Source: Streptomyces lanatus (GTDB taxonomy: Bacteria > Actinomycetota > Actinomycetes > Streptomycetales > Streptomycetaceae). From it: DNA of 64,000 nt. Shown piece by piece: positions 30,428 to 39,086 of this stretch. The stretch spans positions 372,001 through 436,000 of the forward strand of contig NZ_BNBM01000005.1 in the NCBI RefSeq assembly GCF_014655715.1, given 5' to 3'. Every line of letters starts with the position of its first letter. Within the stretch, counting starts at the first letter, position 1. Both the position numbers and the translations under genes were made by a program. The notes beneath the pieces are model-generated. The model searched no databases and was not told where the DNA came from. It saw only the letters and a list, made by a program, of their open reading frames with translations.

Positions 30428-32154
30428 CCGACAGAAAGCGTCCCGAGGAGCTTCGGAGCCATCAGTGGTACGGCACCGAGGGGCAGCTGCGCACCTGGTC
30501 GCACAACGCCCGTATGCGGCAACTCGGTTACGAGGCCGAGGAGTACCGGGGCCGTCCGGTGATCGCCGTCCTCAACACCTGGTCCGACATCAACCCCTGC
30601 CACGTCCATCTGCGGGAGCGGGCCGAGGCGGTCAAGCGGGGGGTGTGGCAGGCCGGGGGTTTCCCGCTCGAATTCCCGGTCGCCACGCTCTCGGAGACGT
30701 ACCAGAAGCCGACCCCGATGCTCTACCGCAACCTCCTCGCCATGGAGACGGAGGAGTTGCTGCGGTCGTATCCGATAGACGCGGCGGTGCTGCTCGGCGG
30801 CTGTGACAAGTCCACCCCTGCGCTGCTGATGGGCGCCTCCTCGGCCGACGTTCCGTCGATCTTCGTGCCCGCGGGGCCGATGCTGCCGGGGCACTGGCGC
30901 GGCGAGACCCTCGGGTCCGGCACCGACATGTGGAAGTACTGGGACGAGCACCGCGCCGGCAATCTGACCGACTGTGAACTCCGGGAACTCCAGGGCGGGT
31001 TGGCCCGTTCGCCCGGCCACTGCATGACCATGGGCACCGCCTCCACGATGACCGCGGCGGCCGAGGCCCTCGGCATGACCCTGCCGGGCGCCTCCGCGAT
31101 CCCGGCCGTCGACTCCGGGCACGAGCGGATGGCGGCGGCGTCCGGGCGGCGTGCCGTGGAGCTGGCCTGGACGGGGCTGAAGCCGTCCGAGATCCTCACC
31201 CGCGACGCCTTCGAGGACGCCGTCACCACGGTGCTCGGGCTCGGCGGCTCCACCAACGCGGTCATCCATCTGATCGCGATGGCGGGACGCGCGGGCATCA
31301 AGCTCACCCTCGACGACTTCGACCGGATCGCCCGTACCGTGCCGGTGCTGGCCAACGTCCGGCCCGGCGGACAGACGTACCTCATGGAGGACTTCTACTT
31401 CGCCGGCGGCCTGCCCGCCTTCCTCTCCCGGATCACCGACCTGCTCCACCTGGACCGGCCGACCGTGAACGGCACGCTGGGGGAGCAGCTCGAAGGTGCC
31501 GTCGTCCACAACGACGACGTCATCCGCACCCGCGAGAACCCGGTCGCCGACGAGGGCGGGGTCGCCGTGCTGCGCGGCAACCTCTGCCCGGACGGCGCCG
31601 TCATCAAGCACATCTCCGCCGAGCGGCACCTGCTCAAGCACACCGGCCGCGCGGTCGTCTTCGACGACTACAAGACCATGCAGCGCACCATCAACGACCC
31701 GTCGCTGAACATCACCGCCGACAGTGTGCTGGTGCTGCGCAACGCCGGACCCAAGGGCGGTCCGGGCATGCCCGAGTACGGCATGCTGCCGCTGCCCGAC
31801 CATCTGCTGAAGCAGGGGGTGCGGGACATGGTGCGGATCTCCGACGCCAGGATGAGCGGCACGAGTTACGGCACGTGTGTGCTGCACGTGGCGCCCGAGT
31901 CGTACATCGGCGGACCGCTCGCCCTCGTGCGCACCGGGGACCTGATCACCCTGGACGTCGCGGCACGCACCCTTCAACTCGACGTGGACGACGAGGAGTT
32001 GGAGCGGCGCAGGGCCGAGTGGGCGCCGCCGCCCGCACGGTACGAGCGGGGCTACGGCGCGCTCTACAACGAACAGATCACCCAGGCCGACACCGGCTGC
32101 GACTTCGAGTTCCTCGCACGGCCCGGCAAGGTGCAGGACCCGTACGCCGGTTGA
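30424..32154 (+). CDS. IlvD/Edd-family sugar-acid dehydratase
   Basis: 576 residues, start overlapping the previous stop. The family [Fe-S] and Mg ligands are visible: NTWSDINPCHVHLRERAEAVK (first Cys), LLGGCDKSTPALLMGA (second Cys with Asp-Lys), SPGHCMTMGTASTM (third Cys), and GPGMPEYG, RISDARMSGTSYG near the C-terminus. This motif set and the length match L-arabinonate/D-xylonate-type dehydratases rather than the branched-chain enzyme. It would form 2-keto-3-deoxy acids for the DHDPS-family enzyme encoded just before. It ends 143 bases before the ABC permease gene. Confidence 0.88.
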   Translation: MTDRKRPEELRSHQWYGTEGQLRTWSHNARMRQLGYEAEEYRGRPVIAVLNTWSDINPCHVHLRERAEAVKRGVWQAGGFPLEFPVATLSETYQKPTPMLYRNLLAMETEELLRSYPIDAAVLLGGCDKSTPALLMGASSADVPSIFVPAGPMLPGHWRGETLGSGTDMWKYWDEHRAGNLTDCELRELQGGLARSPGHCMTMGTASTMTAAAEALGMTLPGASAIPAVDSGHERMAAASGRRAVELAWTGLKPSEILTRDAFEDAVTTVLGLGGSTNAVIHLIAMAGRAGIKLTLDDFDRIARTVPVLANVRPGGQTYLMEDFYFAGGLPAFLSRITDLLHLDRPTVNGTLGEQLEGAVVHNDDVIRTRENPVADEGGVAVLRGNLCPDGAVIKHISAERHLLKHTGRAVVFDDYKTMQRTINDPSLNITADSVLVLRNAGPKGGPGMPEYGMLPLPDHLLKQGVRDMVRISDARMSGTSYGTCVLHVAPESYIGGPLALVRTGDLITLDVAARTLQLDVDDEELERRRAEWAPPPARYERGYGALYNEQITQADTGCDFEFLARPGKVQDPYAG

Positions 32155-32208
32155 ACCAAGCCTCGGCCCAAGCCTCCCCTTTGGTCGAGATCCCGAACGA
32201 TGATCGGA

Positions 32209-32216
32209 AAGCGCTT
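32209..32216. promoter_or_regulatory. LacI-like core palindrome before the permease operon
   Basis: AAGCGCTT in the context GGAAAGCGCTTCACC, 82-89 bases upstream of the permease start and at the border of a tandem repeat. Only eight bases are symmetrical, so this is a weak operator candidate. Confidence 0.25.
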
Positions 32217-32289
32217 CACCGAGAACGGTTCCACCGAGAACGGCTTCACCGAGAACGGCTTCACCGAGAACGGCTTCACCGAGAACGGA
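32215..32289. repeat. Five tandem 15-base repeats before the ABC permease gene
   Basis: Units TTCACCGAGAACGGC, five copies without gaps; units 3 and 4 are identical and the others differ by one or two bases. The last copy runs into the GGAGAA ribosome site of the permease. Expansion or contraction would move the start relative to upstream signals. Confidence 0.9.
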
Positions 32290-32297
32290 GAACAGTC

Positions 32298-33233
32298 ATG
32301 GCCCAAGCCGCAGCCGTGGCGAAACCGCCCGCGCCACCCCGGCGGCGCCGTGCCTCCGCGACCCCGCGCAGGCTCCCGTATCTGCTGATCGCCCCGGCGG
32401 CCCTGCTCATGCTGGGCTTCATCGCCTACCCGGTCATCAGCGTCTTCTACTACAGCCTGCAGGAGTACAACCCCACCAAGCCCTGGCGGAACGGCTTCGC
32501 CGGCTTCGACAACTTCGTCCACGCCTTCACCGACGACCCGCTGTTCTGGGACACCCTGGTCTTCAGCGCCAAGTGGGTGTTCGTCGAGGTCGGCCTCCAA
32601 CTGCTGCTCGGGCTCGCGCTGGCGCTGATCGTCAACCAGACGTTCGCGGGGCGGGCGCTGGGCCGGGCGCTCGTGTTCTCCCCGTGGGCGGTGTCCGGGG
32701 TGCTGACCTCGGCGATCTGGGTGCTGCTCTACAACTCCCAGACGGGCATCACCCGTTACCTCGCCGACGCCGGCATCGGCTCCTACGGCACCAGCTGGCT
32801 GTCGGACACCTCCACCGTCTTCCCGGCGGCGATCGTCGCCGACCTCTGGCGCGGCGTGCCCTTCTTCGCGATCCTCATCCTCGCCGACCTCCAGTCCGTC
32901 TCCAAGGACCTGTACGAGGCGGCCGAGGTCGACGGGGCCAGCCGGATCAAGCAGTTCTGGCACATCACACTGCCCCACCTCAAGGACGCGATCGTGCTGT
33001 CCACGCTGCTGCGCGCTGTGTGGGAGTTCAACAACGTCGACCTGCTCTACACCCTGACCGGCGGCGGCCCGGCGGGAGTCACCACGACCCTGCCGCTGTA
33101 CATCGCCAACACCAGCGTCGACGCCCACAACTTCGGCTACGCGTCTGCCCTGACCACGGTCGCGTTCGTGATTCTGCTCTTCTGCTCGATGGTCTATCTG
33201 CGGCTGAGCAAGTTCGGAGGTGAGGACAAGTGA
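32298..33233 (+). CDS. Sugar (oligogalacturonide?) ABC transporter permease, MalF type
   Basis: 311 residues from ATG 32298 (AACGGAGAACAG upstream). Basic, proline-rich N-terminal tail, then LPYLLIAPAALLMLGFIAYPVISVFYYSL and five more spans. EAA loop: LYEAAEVDGASRIKQFWHITLPHLKD. It opens a chain of genes linked by 1- to 4-base overlaps through to the GH43 gene (37531-39039), including a pectate lyase and a MocA-type oxidoreductase, so the cargo is probably a pectin or hemicellulose oligomer. Its binding protein is probably the one at 41130, and MsiK the likely ATPase. Confidence 0.9.
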   Translation: MAQAAAVAKPPAPPRRRRASATPRRLPYLLIAPAALLMLGFIAYPVISVFYYSLQEYNPTKPWRNGFAGFDNFVHAFTDDPLFWDTLVFSAKWVFVEVGLQLLLGLALALIVNQTFAGRALGRALVFSPWAVSGVLTSAIWVLLYNSQTGITRYLADAGIGSYGTSWLSDTSTVFPAAIVADLWRGVPFFAILILADLQSVSKDLYEAAEVDGASRIKQFWHITLPHLKDAIVLSTLLRAVWEFNNVDLLYTLTGGGPAGVTTTLPLYIANTSVDAHNFGYASALTTVAFVILLFCSMVYLRLSKFGGEDK

Positions 33234-34129
33234 GCGTGAAGGAAGCGACGAAGGTTGAGCCGGCGCCTATGCGTGCCGCCGCTTTTGAATCGCCGGGCGC
33301 GAGGAAGCGGAGGCGTTCCTGGGACGAGGTGCCGCGCTGGCAGATCTATCTCCCGCTGTCGATCTACCTCGTCTTCACCCTCATCCCCTTCTACTGGATC
33401 CTGCTGTTCTCGCTGCGTCCGGCCGGGTCGACCTCGCTCGTGCCGTGGCCGATGACCTTCGACCACTTCGAGAAGGTCTGGACGGAGCGGGCCTTCGGGA
33501 CGTACTTCCAGAACAGTGTGCTGGTCGGCGTCGTCACCTTGCTGATGACGACCCTGGTCGCCCTGGCCGGTGGCTACGCCCTCGCGCGCTTCAACTTCAA
33601 GGTCAAGCGGGCGTTCATGCTCGCCCTGCTCTGCTCGCAGTTCGTGCCGGGCGCGCTGCTGCTGGTGCCGTTGTTCGAGATCTTCGCCGAGCTGCAGATG
33701 ATCAACTCGCTGGGCAGCGTCATCATCGCGGAGACGGTGTTCCAGTTGCCGTTGTCGATGATCCTGATCAGCAACTTCATCAAGAACGTGCCGTACTCCC
33801 TGGAGGAGGCGGCCTGGGTCGACGGCTGCAACCGGTTCACGGCCTTCCGGATCATCGTCCTGCCGCTGCTGCGGCCCGGTCTGATCGCCGTCGGCTCCTT
33901 CGCCTTCGTGCACTCCTGGAACCACTTCCTGTTCGCCCTGATGTTCCTCAACAACCAGGAGAAGCAGACCATCCCGGTCGGGCTCAACACCTTGATGGGC
34001 GCGGACAGTGTGGATCTGGGGGCGTTGGCAGCGGGCGGGATCATCGCGGCCGTGCCGGTTGTGATCGTGTTCGCGTTCATTCAGAAGTGGCTGATCACGG
34101 GGTTCAGCGCCGGGGCGGTGAAGGGATGA
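33230..34129 (+). CDS. Sugar ABC transporter permease, MalG type
   Basis: 299 residues from GTG 33230 overlapping the previous stop (GTGA). A hydrophilic N-terminus of about 35 residues precedes QIYLPLSIYLVFTLIPFYWILLFSL; six spans in all. EAA loop: LEEAAWVDGCNRFTAFRIIVLPLLRPG. The 3' end overlaps the pectate lyase start by four bases, an unusual coupling of an inner-membrane permease to a secreted enzyme that supports a pectin-derived cargo. Confidence 0.9.
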   Translation: MSVKEATKVEPAPMRAAAFESPGARKRRRSWDEVPRWQIYLPLSIYLVFTLIPFYWILLFSLRPAGSTSLVPWPMTFDHFEKVWTERAFGTYFQNSVLVGVVTLLMTTLVALAGGYALARFNFKVKRAFMLALLCSQFVPGALLLVPLFEIFAELQMINSLGSVIIAETVFQLPLSMILISNFIKNVPYSLEEAAWVDGCNRFTAFRIIVLPLLRPGLIAVGSFAFVHSWNHFLFALMFLNNQEKQTIPVGLNTLMGADSVDLGALAAGGIIAAVPVVIVFAFIQKWLITGFSAGAVKG

Positions 34130-35514
34130 GGGTCCGTCAGATCGGCCTGGTCACTGTGTTGTTGCCGGTGCTCTTCGTTGGAAGTGGCGCGATGGGTGGT
34201 CGGTCGTCTGCTGCGCCGTCGGGGCTGGTCGCGCCCCGCGGCGGAGCCGCATATGGATACAGTCCCGCGCCCCTTAAGGGCGATGCCCCTCTCGGCGATA
34301 TCAGTCGCGAGACCCTTTCCCTCAACGACGGCTGGGCATCCGCCGACGGTGGTACCACGGGGGGTTCCACCGCAGACGACGCCCATGTCTTCACCGTACG
34401 AAATCGCAATGAGCTCGTCCGGGCCCTCGACGGTGGCAGCGCCACGCCGAAGATCATCAAGGTCACCGGCACCATCGACGCCAACACCGACGACGCCGGC
34501 GACCACCTGGACTGCGCCGACTACGCCACCGACGGCTACAGCACCCCCAAGTACCTGGCCGCCTACGACCCCCGCACCTGGGGCTCAGCCAAGCCCAGCG
34601 GTCCGCAGGAAGAGGCCCGTCAGGCCTCGGCCGCCCGGCAGGCCGAGCGGATCGAGTTGGCCGTCGGGTCCAACACCACCATCGTGGGACTCGGCGACAA
34701 GGCCGTACTGAAGGGCGCCAGCCTCCAGCTCAGGGGCGCGGACAACGTCATCGTCCGCAACCTCGAACTCCGCGACGCCTACGACTGCTTCCCTGTGTGG
34801 CAGCCCAACACAGGCGGCCTCGGCGACTGGAAGACGGCGTACGACAACATATGGCTGCGCGGCGCCACACATGTGTGGATCGACCATGTGAGCCTGAGTG
34901 ACAAGGGGCACCCGGACCATGGGGAGCCCACCTACTTCGGCCGCAACTACCTCCGCCACGACGGTCTGCTCGACATCACCAACGCCTCCGACCTGGTCAC
35001 CGTCTCCTGGAGCCGGTTCGCCGACCACGACAAGGCGATGCTGATCGGCAACGGCGACACGGCCACCGGTGATCGCGGCAAGCTCCGGGTCACCCTGCAC
35101 CACAACGAGTTCGAGTCCGTCGTCCAGCGGGCACCGCGCGTGCGCTTCGGGCAGGTGCACCTCTACAACAACCGGTACGTCGTCCCGGCCGACGCCCACG
35201 ACTATCGCTACTCCCTCGGCGTGTCGACCGAGTCCGCGATCTACGCCGAGAACAACGCCTTCCACACCCCCGGCCACATCGAGGTCGCCGACCTGGTCAA
35301 GAGCTGGAACGGCACCGCGCTCCATCAGTCCGGCACCCTCTTCAACGGCTATCCGGTGGACCTGCTCGCCATCTACAACGCCTACAACTCCGGCAGCGAG
35401 CGCGACCTCACGGCCGACGTCGGCTGGACACCTACCCTGCACACAAAGATCGACAGCGCCGAGGCCGCCGACCGAGCGGTGGACCGGGGCGCGGGCGCAG
35501 GGAGGATCCCATGA
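34126..35514 (+). CDS. Secreted pectate lyase (PL1) with repeat-derived insert
   Basis: 462 residues. A Sec signal peptide (about 1-30) is followed by an insertion of about 20 residues, GLVAPRGGAAYGYSPAPLKG, encoded by an interspersed repeat (34223-34282). The PL1 parallel beta-helix begins at about residue 65 (LNDGWASADGGTTGG). Signatures: THVWIDHVSLSD, WSRFADHDKAMLIGNGD (calcium-binding Asp residues) and RAPRVRFGQVHLYNN with the catalytic Arg. It cleaves polygalacturonate by beta-elimination outside the cell. Starts within the stop of the permease gene. The paralogue at 43403 lacks the insert, so the insert is dispensable for the fold. Confidence 0.9.
   Translation: MRVRQIGLVTVLLPVLFVGSGAMGGRSSAAPSGLVAPRGGAAYGYSPAPLKGDAPLGDISRETLSLNDGWASADGGTTGGSTADDAHVFTVRNRNELVRALDGGSATPKIIKVTGTIDANTDDAGDHLDCADYATDGYSTPKYLAAYDPRTWGSAKPSGPQEEARQASAARQAERIELAVGSNTTIVGLGDKAVLKGASLQLRGADNVIVRNLELRDAYDCFPVWQPNTGGLGDWKTAYDNIWLRGATHVWIDHVSLSDKGHPDHGEPTYFGRNYLRHDGLLDITNASDLVTVSWSRFADHDKAMLIGNGDTATGDRGKLRVTLHHNEFESVVQRAPRVRFGQVHLYNNRYVVPADAHDYRYSLGVSTESAIYAENNAFHTPGHIEVADLVKSWNGTALHQSGTLFNGYPVDLLAIYNAYNSGSERDLTADVGWTPTLHTKIDSAEAADRAVDRGAGAGRIP
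34223..34282. repeat. Interspersed Streptomyces repeat copy 2, inside pectate lyase CDS
   Basis: A 60-base copy of the element at 4023-4082, read through in frame by the pectate lyase between signal peptide and catalytic domain. The ends GGCTGGTCGCGCCCC and CGCGCCCCTTAAGGGCG are intact. Confidence 0.8.
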
Positions 35515-35546
35515 GCACTGCCGTACCCATGAACACCGCCGTACCC
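35511..35546. repeat. 18-base tandem duplication at the start of the MocA gene
   Basis: ATGAGCACTGCCGTACCC is followed immediately by ATGAACACCGCCGTACCC, so the protein begins with a doubled six-residue block (STAVP, NTAVP) and has two in-frame ATG codons. The GGAGG at about 35501-35505 favours the first. Confidence 0.8.
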
Positions 35547-36689
35547 ATCGTGCTGGCCGGAGCGCGCGGCCATGGCCACTGGCATCTCGACAACATCCGC
35601 CGGCTCCAGGACAAGGGGATCGTCCGTCTTGCGGGGATCTGCGAGCTGACCCCGCTGACGGAACAGGAGATCCCCGAGGGCCTCGGGACGCCGGAGCAGT
35701 CCGCCGACTTCGGCGCCCTCCTCGACTCCACCGGCGCCCGGATCGCGGTGATCTGCACCCCGATCCCGACCCACACCGACCTCGCCCTGACGGCCGCGCG
35801 CAAGGGCGTGCACCTGCTCCTGGAGAAGCCGCCCGCCCCGTCGTACGCCGAGTTCCGGCGGATGGCCGACGGGGTCGCCGAGGCCCGGGTCGCCTGTCAG
35901 ATCGGCTTCCAGTCGCTCGGATCGCACGCCGTGCCCGCGATCCGGACGCTGATGGCGGAGGGCGCGATCGGTGAGATCGTCGGTATCGGCGGGGCCGGTG
36001 CGTGGGCGCGACCCGAGGCCTATTACCGGCGCGCGCCATGGGCCGGCAAGCGCAGGCTCAACGGCGTCGACGTCATCGACGGGGCCCTCACCAACCCCCT
36101 CGCACACGCCGTCGCCACCGCGCTCGCCCTCGGCGGCACCACCCACGCCGACGACGTCACCGGCATCGAGACCGAACTCTTCCGCGCCAACGACATCGAG
36201 TCCGACGACACCTCCTGCGTCCGCGTCACCACGGCCCAGGCCGACCGCCCAGTCGTCGTCGCCGCGACGCTGTGCGCCGAGGACCCCGACGAACCGTATG
36301 TCGTCGTGCACGGCGAACAGGGCCGGATCACCTTCTGGTACAAGCAGGACCGCGTCCTGCTCCAGCGCGCGGGGCGGGGGCCCGAGGAGTTCGAGTACGG
36401 CCGTACGGACCTGCTGGAGAACCTGGTCGAGCACCTCACCGACGGCACCGACCTGCTGGTCACGCCCGATATGACCGGCGCTTTCATGAGGGTCGTTGAA
36501 GCGATTCGACTGGCCCCCGACCCGGCCCCGCTGCCCCCAGCCGCCTGGCGCCCGCTTCCCGATGAGCGGCGCCGCGTCGTCCCCGGCATCGACGGCCTGG
36601 TCGCCGCCGCCGCCGACACCCTCGCCCTCTACTCCGAGCTGGGCGCCCCCTGGGCCGACCCGGCACGAACGAAAGAGGTGAGCACCTGA
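35511..36689 (+). CDS. Gfo/Idh/MocA-family NAD(P)-dependent oxidoreductase
   Basis: 392 residues. After a doubled N-terminal hexapeptide the Rossmann segment is VLAGARGHGHWHLDNIRRL. The family's EKP motif appears as LLLEKPPAPSYAEF (about residue 105), with VCQIGFQ-like strand ACQIGFQSLGSH following. The C-terminal alpha/beta domain has NGVDVIDGALTNPLAHAVATAL. These enzymes oxidise or epimerise sugars and sugar acids using tightly held NAD(P). It is coupled to the lyase (ATGA overlap) and to the PmoA-like gene, so it probably modifies an unsaturated or deoxy uronic acid. The substrate is unknown. Confidence 0.87.
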   Translation: MSTAVPMNTAVPIVLAGARGHGHWHLDNIRRLQDKGIVRLAGICELTPLTEQEIPEGLGTPEQSADFGALLDSTGARIAVICTPIPTHTDLALTAARKGVHLLLEKPPAPSYAEFRRMADGVAEARVACQIGFQSLGSHAVPAIRTLMAEGAIGEIVGIGGAGAWARPEAYYRRAPWAGKRRLNGVDVIDGALTNPLAHAVATALALGGTTHADDVTGIETELFRANDIESDDTSCVRVTTAQADRPVVVAATLCAEDPDEPYVVVHGEQGRITFWYKQDRVLLQRAGRGPEEFEYGRTDLLENLVEHLTDGTDLLVTPDMTGAFMRVVEAIRLAPDPAPLPPAAWRPLPDERRRVVPGIDGLVAAAADTLALYSELGAPWADPARTKEVST

Positions 36690-37534
36690 TGACTCCCCCC
36701 GACACCGCGGTGCTGCGCGTCGCGGGCCGACCGGTCGGCCGGTACGTCACCCGGCCCGAACTGCCTCCCCGGCTCGCCCCGCGCCCGTATCTGCACCCGG
36801 TCACCACCCTGGCCGGCACGGCGGTCACCGAACTCAGCCCTGCCGACCACATACACCACCTCGGCGTCGGTGTCGCCGTTCCCGACGTCGAGGGGTCCAA
36901 CTTCTGGGGCGGACGCACCTATGTCCGCGACCAGGGCCCGACCGAGCTCGACAACCACGGCGCCCAGCGGCACACCACCTTCCAACTGCGCGACCCCGAC
37001 GGCTTCGTCGAGGAACTGCGCTGGGTGGCGTCCGGCGCCGAGCTGCTGCGCGAGCGCCGCACCGTCGCCGCCACCGAACTCACCCGGTTCGCCTGGGCAC
37101 TGGACTTCACCTTCTCCCTCACCAACGTCACCTCCGGCCCCCTCTCCATCGGCAGCCCCGCCACCAACGGCCGCCCCGGCGCGGCATACGGCGGCTTCTT
37201 CTGGCGGGCCCGCAAGGAGGCGTCGGCGCCGGAGGTGTTCACCGTCGACAGGGAAGGTGAGGATGCGATCCACGGCACCGTCGCCCCCTGGGTGGCGCTC
37301 ACCGGCTCCACCTGGACCCTGATCTTCGCCGGGGCCACCGAACAGACCCGCCGCGACCCGTGGTTCGTGCGCGCCACCGAGTACCCCGGCGTCGGCTCCT
37401 CCCTCGCCGTCGACGCGCGGCTGCCGATCCCGCCCGGCGAGACCGCCGTACGCCGCATCGTCACCGTGGTCGCCGACGGCCGTATCAGCAGGCTGGAAGC
37501 GGCGTCCCTGGTCCGCAAGGCGGTGAGCCCGTGA
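36689..37534 (+). CDS. PmoA-like (DUF6807-type) protein
   Basis: 281 residues; TGATG overlap with the previous stop. The pattern YLHPVTTLAGTAVTE, DHIHHLGVGVAVPDVEGSNFWGG and the later NGRPGAAYGGFFWRA matches the PmoA family found beside sugar-catabolic oxidoreductases in actinomycetes and planctomycetes. His residues in DHIHHLG suggest a metal or sugar site within a beta-sandwich. There is no signal peptide. Despite the family name it has no link to methane oxidation here. Its biochemical role is unproven; context suggests sugar-acid processing with the MocA-type partner. Confidence 0.75.
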   Translation: MTPPDTAVLRVAGRPVGRYVTRPELPPRLAPRPYLHPVTTLAGTAVTELSPADHIHHLGVGVAVPDVEGSNFWGGRTYVRDQGPTELDNHGAQRHTTFQLRDPDGFVEELRWVASGAELLRERRTVAATELTRFAWALDFTFSLTNVTSGPLSIGSPATNGRPGAAYGGFFWRARKEASAPEVFTVDREGEDAIHGTVAPWVALTGSTWTLIFAGATEQTRRDPWFVRATEYPGVGSSLAVDARLPIPPGETAVRRIVTVVADGRISRLEAASLVRKAVSP

Positions 37535-39039
37535 CCGGCGAGACATACACGAACCCCGTCCTCGACGCCGACTGGTCCGACCCCGACGTCGTCCGCGTCG
37601 GCGACGACTTCTACCTCACCGCCTCCAGCTTCGGCCGCGCCCCGGGCCTGCCTCTGCTGCACTCCCGCGACCTGGTGAACTGGACGCTGGTCGGCCATGC
37701 CCTGCAACGCCTGGAGCCGGAGGGCGAGTTCACCTCGCCGCGCCACGACTGCGGAGTCTGGGCGCCGTCCCTCCGGCACCACCACGACCGCTTCTGGATC
37801 TTCTGGGGCGACCCCGACCAGGGCATCTTCCAGGTCAACGCCCCCGAGATCCGCGGCCCCTGGACCAAGCCCCGTCTGGTGAAGGCCGGCAAGGGCCTGA
37901 TCGACCCCTGCCCCCTCTGGGACGACGAGACCGGCGAGGCGTACCTCGTACACGCCTGGGCCAAGTCCCGCTCCGGCGTCAAGAACCGGCTCACCGGCCA
38001 CCGGATGCACCCCGACGGCACCGAACTCCTCGACGACGGCAAGGTCATCGTCGACGGGGACCGGATCCCCGGCTGGTTCACCCTCGAAGGGCCCAAGCTG
38101 TATCGGCACGACGGCTGGTTCTGGATCCTCGCGCCCGCCGGGGGAGTGGAGACCGGCTGGCAGGGCGCCTTCCGCTCGCGCGGGTTCTTCGGGCCGTACG
38201 ACGAGAGGATCGTCCTCGAACAGAAGGACACCGACGTCAACGGACCGCACCAGGGCGGCTGGGTGCGCACCCCGTCCGGTGAGGACTGGTTCCTGCACTT
38301 CCAGCAGAAGGGCGCGTACGGCCGTGTCGTCCACCTCCAGCCGATGCGCTGGGGCGCCGACGGCTGGCCGGTGCTCGGCGACGACGGCGCTCCCGTCGCC
38401 GTACACCGCACCCCCGGCCTGCCGCCGCAGCCGCCCGCCGCGCCGGCCACCGACGACGACTTCCCCGGCGGACGCTTCGGACGACAGTGGTCCTGGACCG
38501 CCAACCCGCAGGACGGCTGGGCCACCCAGCACTCCGGCGACGGTCTGAAACTGGCCTGCGTGCGCCATGCCGACGCCCACGACCTGCGCCGACTGCCGAG
38601 CATCCTCACCCAGCGACTGCCGGGCACGCCATCCGCGGTGGAGGTCGAGCTGCGGCTGGACGGCGAGGAGCCGGGGGCGCGGGCGGGGCTCGCGGTGCTC
38701 GGGGACGCGTTCGGCTGGATCGGGCTCCAGCGCGGCACGGACGGGGCGGTGCATGTCGTGCACCGGTTCGCGGAGGCCGTCGCGGAGAAGGAACGGGACG
38801 CCGATCACGCACGCCTCGCGCCCGAGGGACGGGTGCGGCTGCGGATCGAGATCGGGGCCGGGGCGCGGTGCCGGTTCTTCTACGACGTCGGTGACGGCCC
38901 GCGTGCCTCGGGACCGGTGTTCGCCGCCACGCCGTGGCGCTGGGTCGGCGCCCTGCTGGGCCTGTTCGCCCTCGCTCCCGCCGGTCCGGGACATGCCGGT
39001 GCGGCGACCTTCACGCAGTTCAGGATCAGCGCCCTGTAA
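37531..39039 (+). CDS. Cytoplasmic GH43 beta-xylosidase/arabinofuranosidase
   Basis: 502 residues from GTG 37531 overlapping the previous stop. The five-bladed propeller shows the family triad: Asp base in YTNPVLDADWSDPDVVRVG, Asp in LIDPCPLWDD, and acid Glu in FTLEGPKLYR. HDCGVWAPSLRHHHDRFWIFWGDP is the substrate-facing block. The C-terminal part (about 300-502) is a beta-sandwich (DDFPGGRFGRQWSW, LTQRLPG, RAGLAVLGDAFGWIGLQRG) typical of long GH43 enzymes. There is no signal peptide, so it trims imported oligosaccharides inside the cell. Last gene of the overlapping chain that began at 32298. Confidence 0.9.
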   Translation: MTGETYTNPVLDADWSDPDVVRVGDDFYLTASSFGRAPGLPLLHSRDLVNWTLVGHALQRLEPEGEFTSPRHDCGVWAPSLRHHHDRFWIFWGDPDQGIFQVNAPEIRGPWTKPRLVKAGKGLIDPCPLWDDETGEAYLVHAWAKSRSGVKNRLTGHRMHPDGTELLDDGKVIVDGDRIPGWFTLEGPKLYRHDGWFWILAPAGGVETGWQGAFRSRGFFGPYDERIVLEQKDTDVNGPHQGGWVRTPSGEDWFLHFQQKGAYGRVVHLQPMRWGADGWPVLGDDGAPVAVHRTPGLPPQPPAAPATDDDFPGGRFGRQWSWTANPQDGWATQHSGDGLKLACVRHADAHDLRRLPSILTQRLPGTPSAVEVELRLDGEEPGARAGLAVLGDAFGWIGLQRGTDGAVHVVHRFAEAVAEKERDADHARLAPEGRVRLRIEIGAGARCRFFYDVGDGPRASGPVFAATPWRWVGALLGLFALAPAGPGHAGAATFTQFRISAL

Positions 39040-39086
39040 GGCACCGCATCGCATTCGTAGGCCTGTCGAGCCTGTTGGGAGCCGCA

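Noticed and set aside
32215..32289. CRISPR-like array.
   Set aside because: Units are contiguous with no spacers and no cas genes are present.
32200..32388. A small protein with FTENG repeats starting at 32200.
   Set aside because: It is the reading of the 15-base tandem repeat in one frame; the permease start at 32298 has the ribosome site and family similarity.
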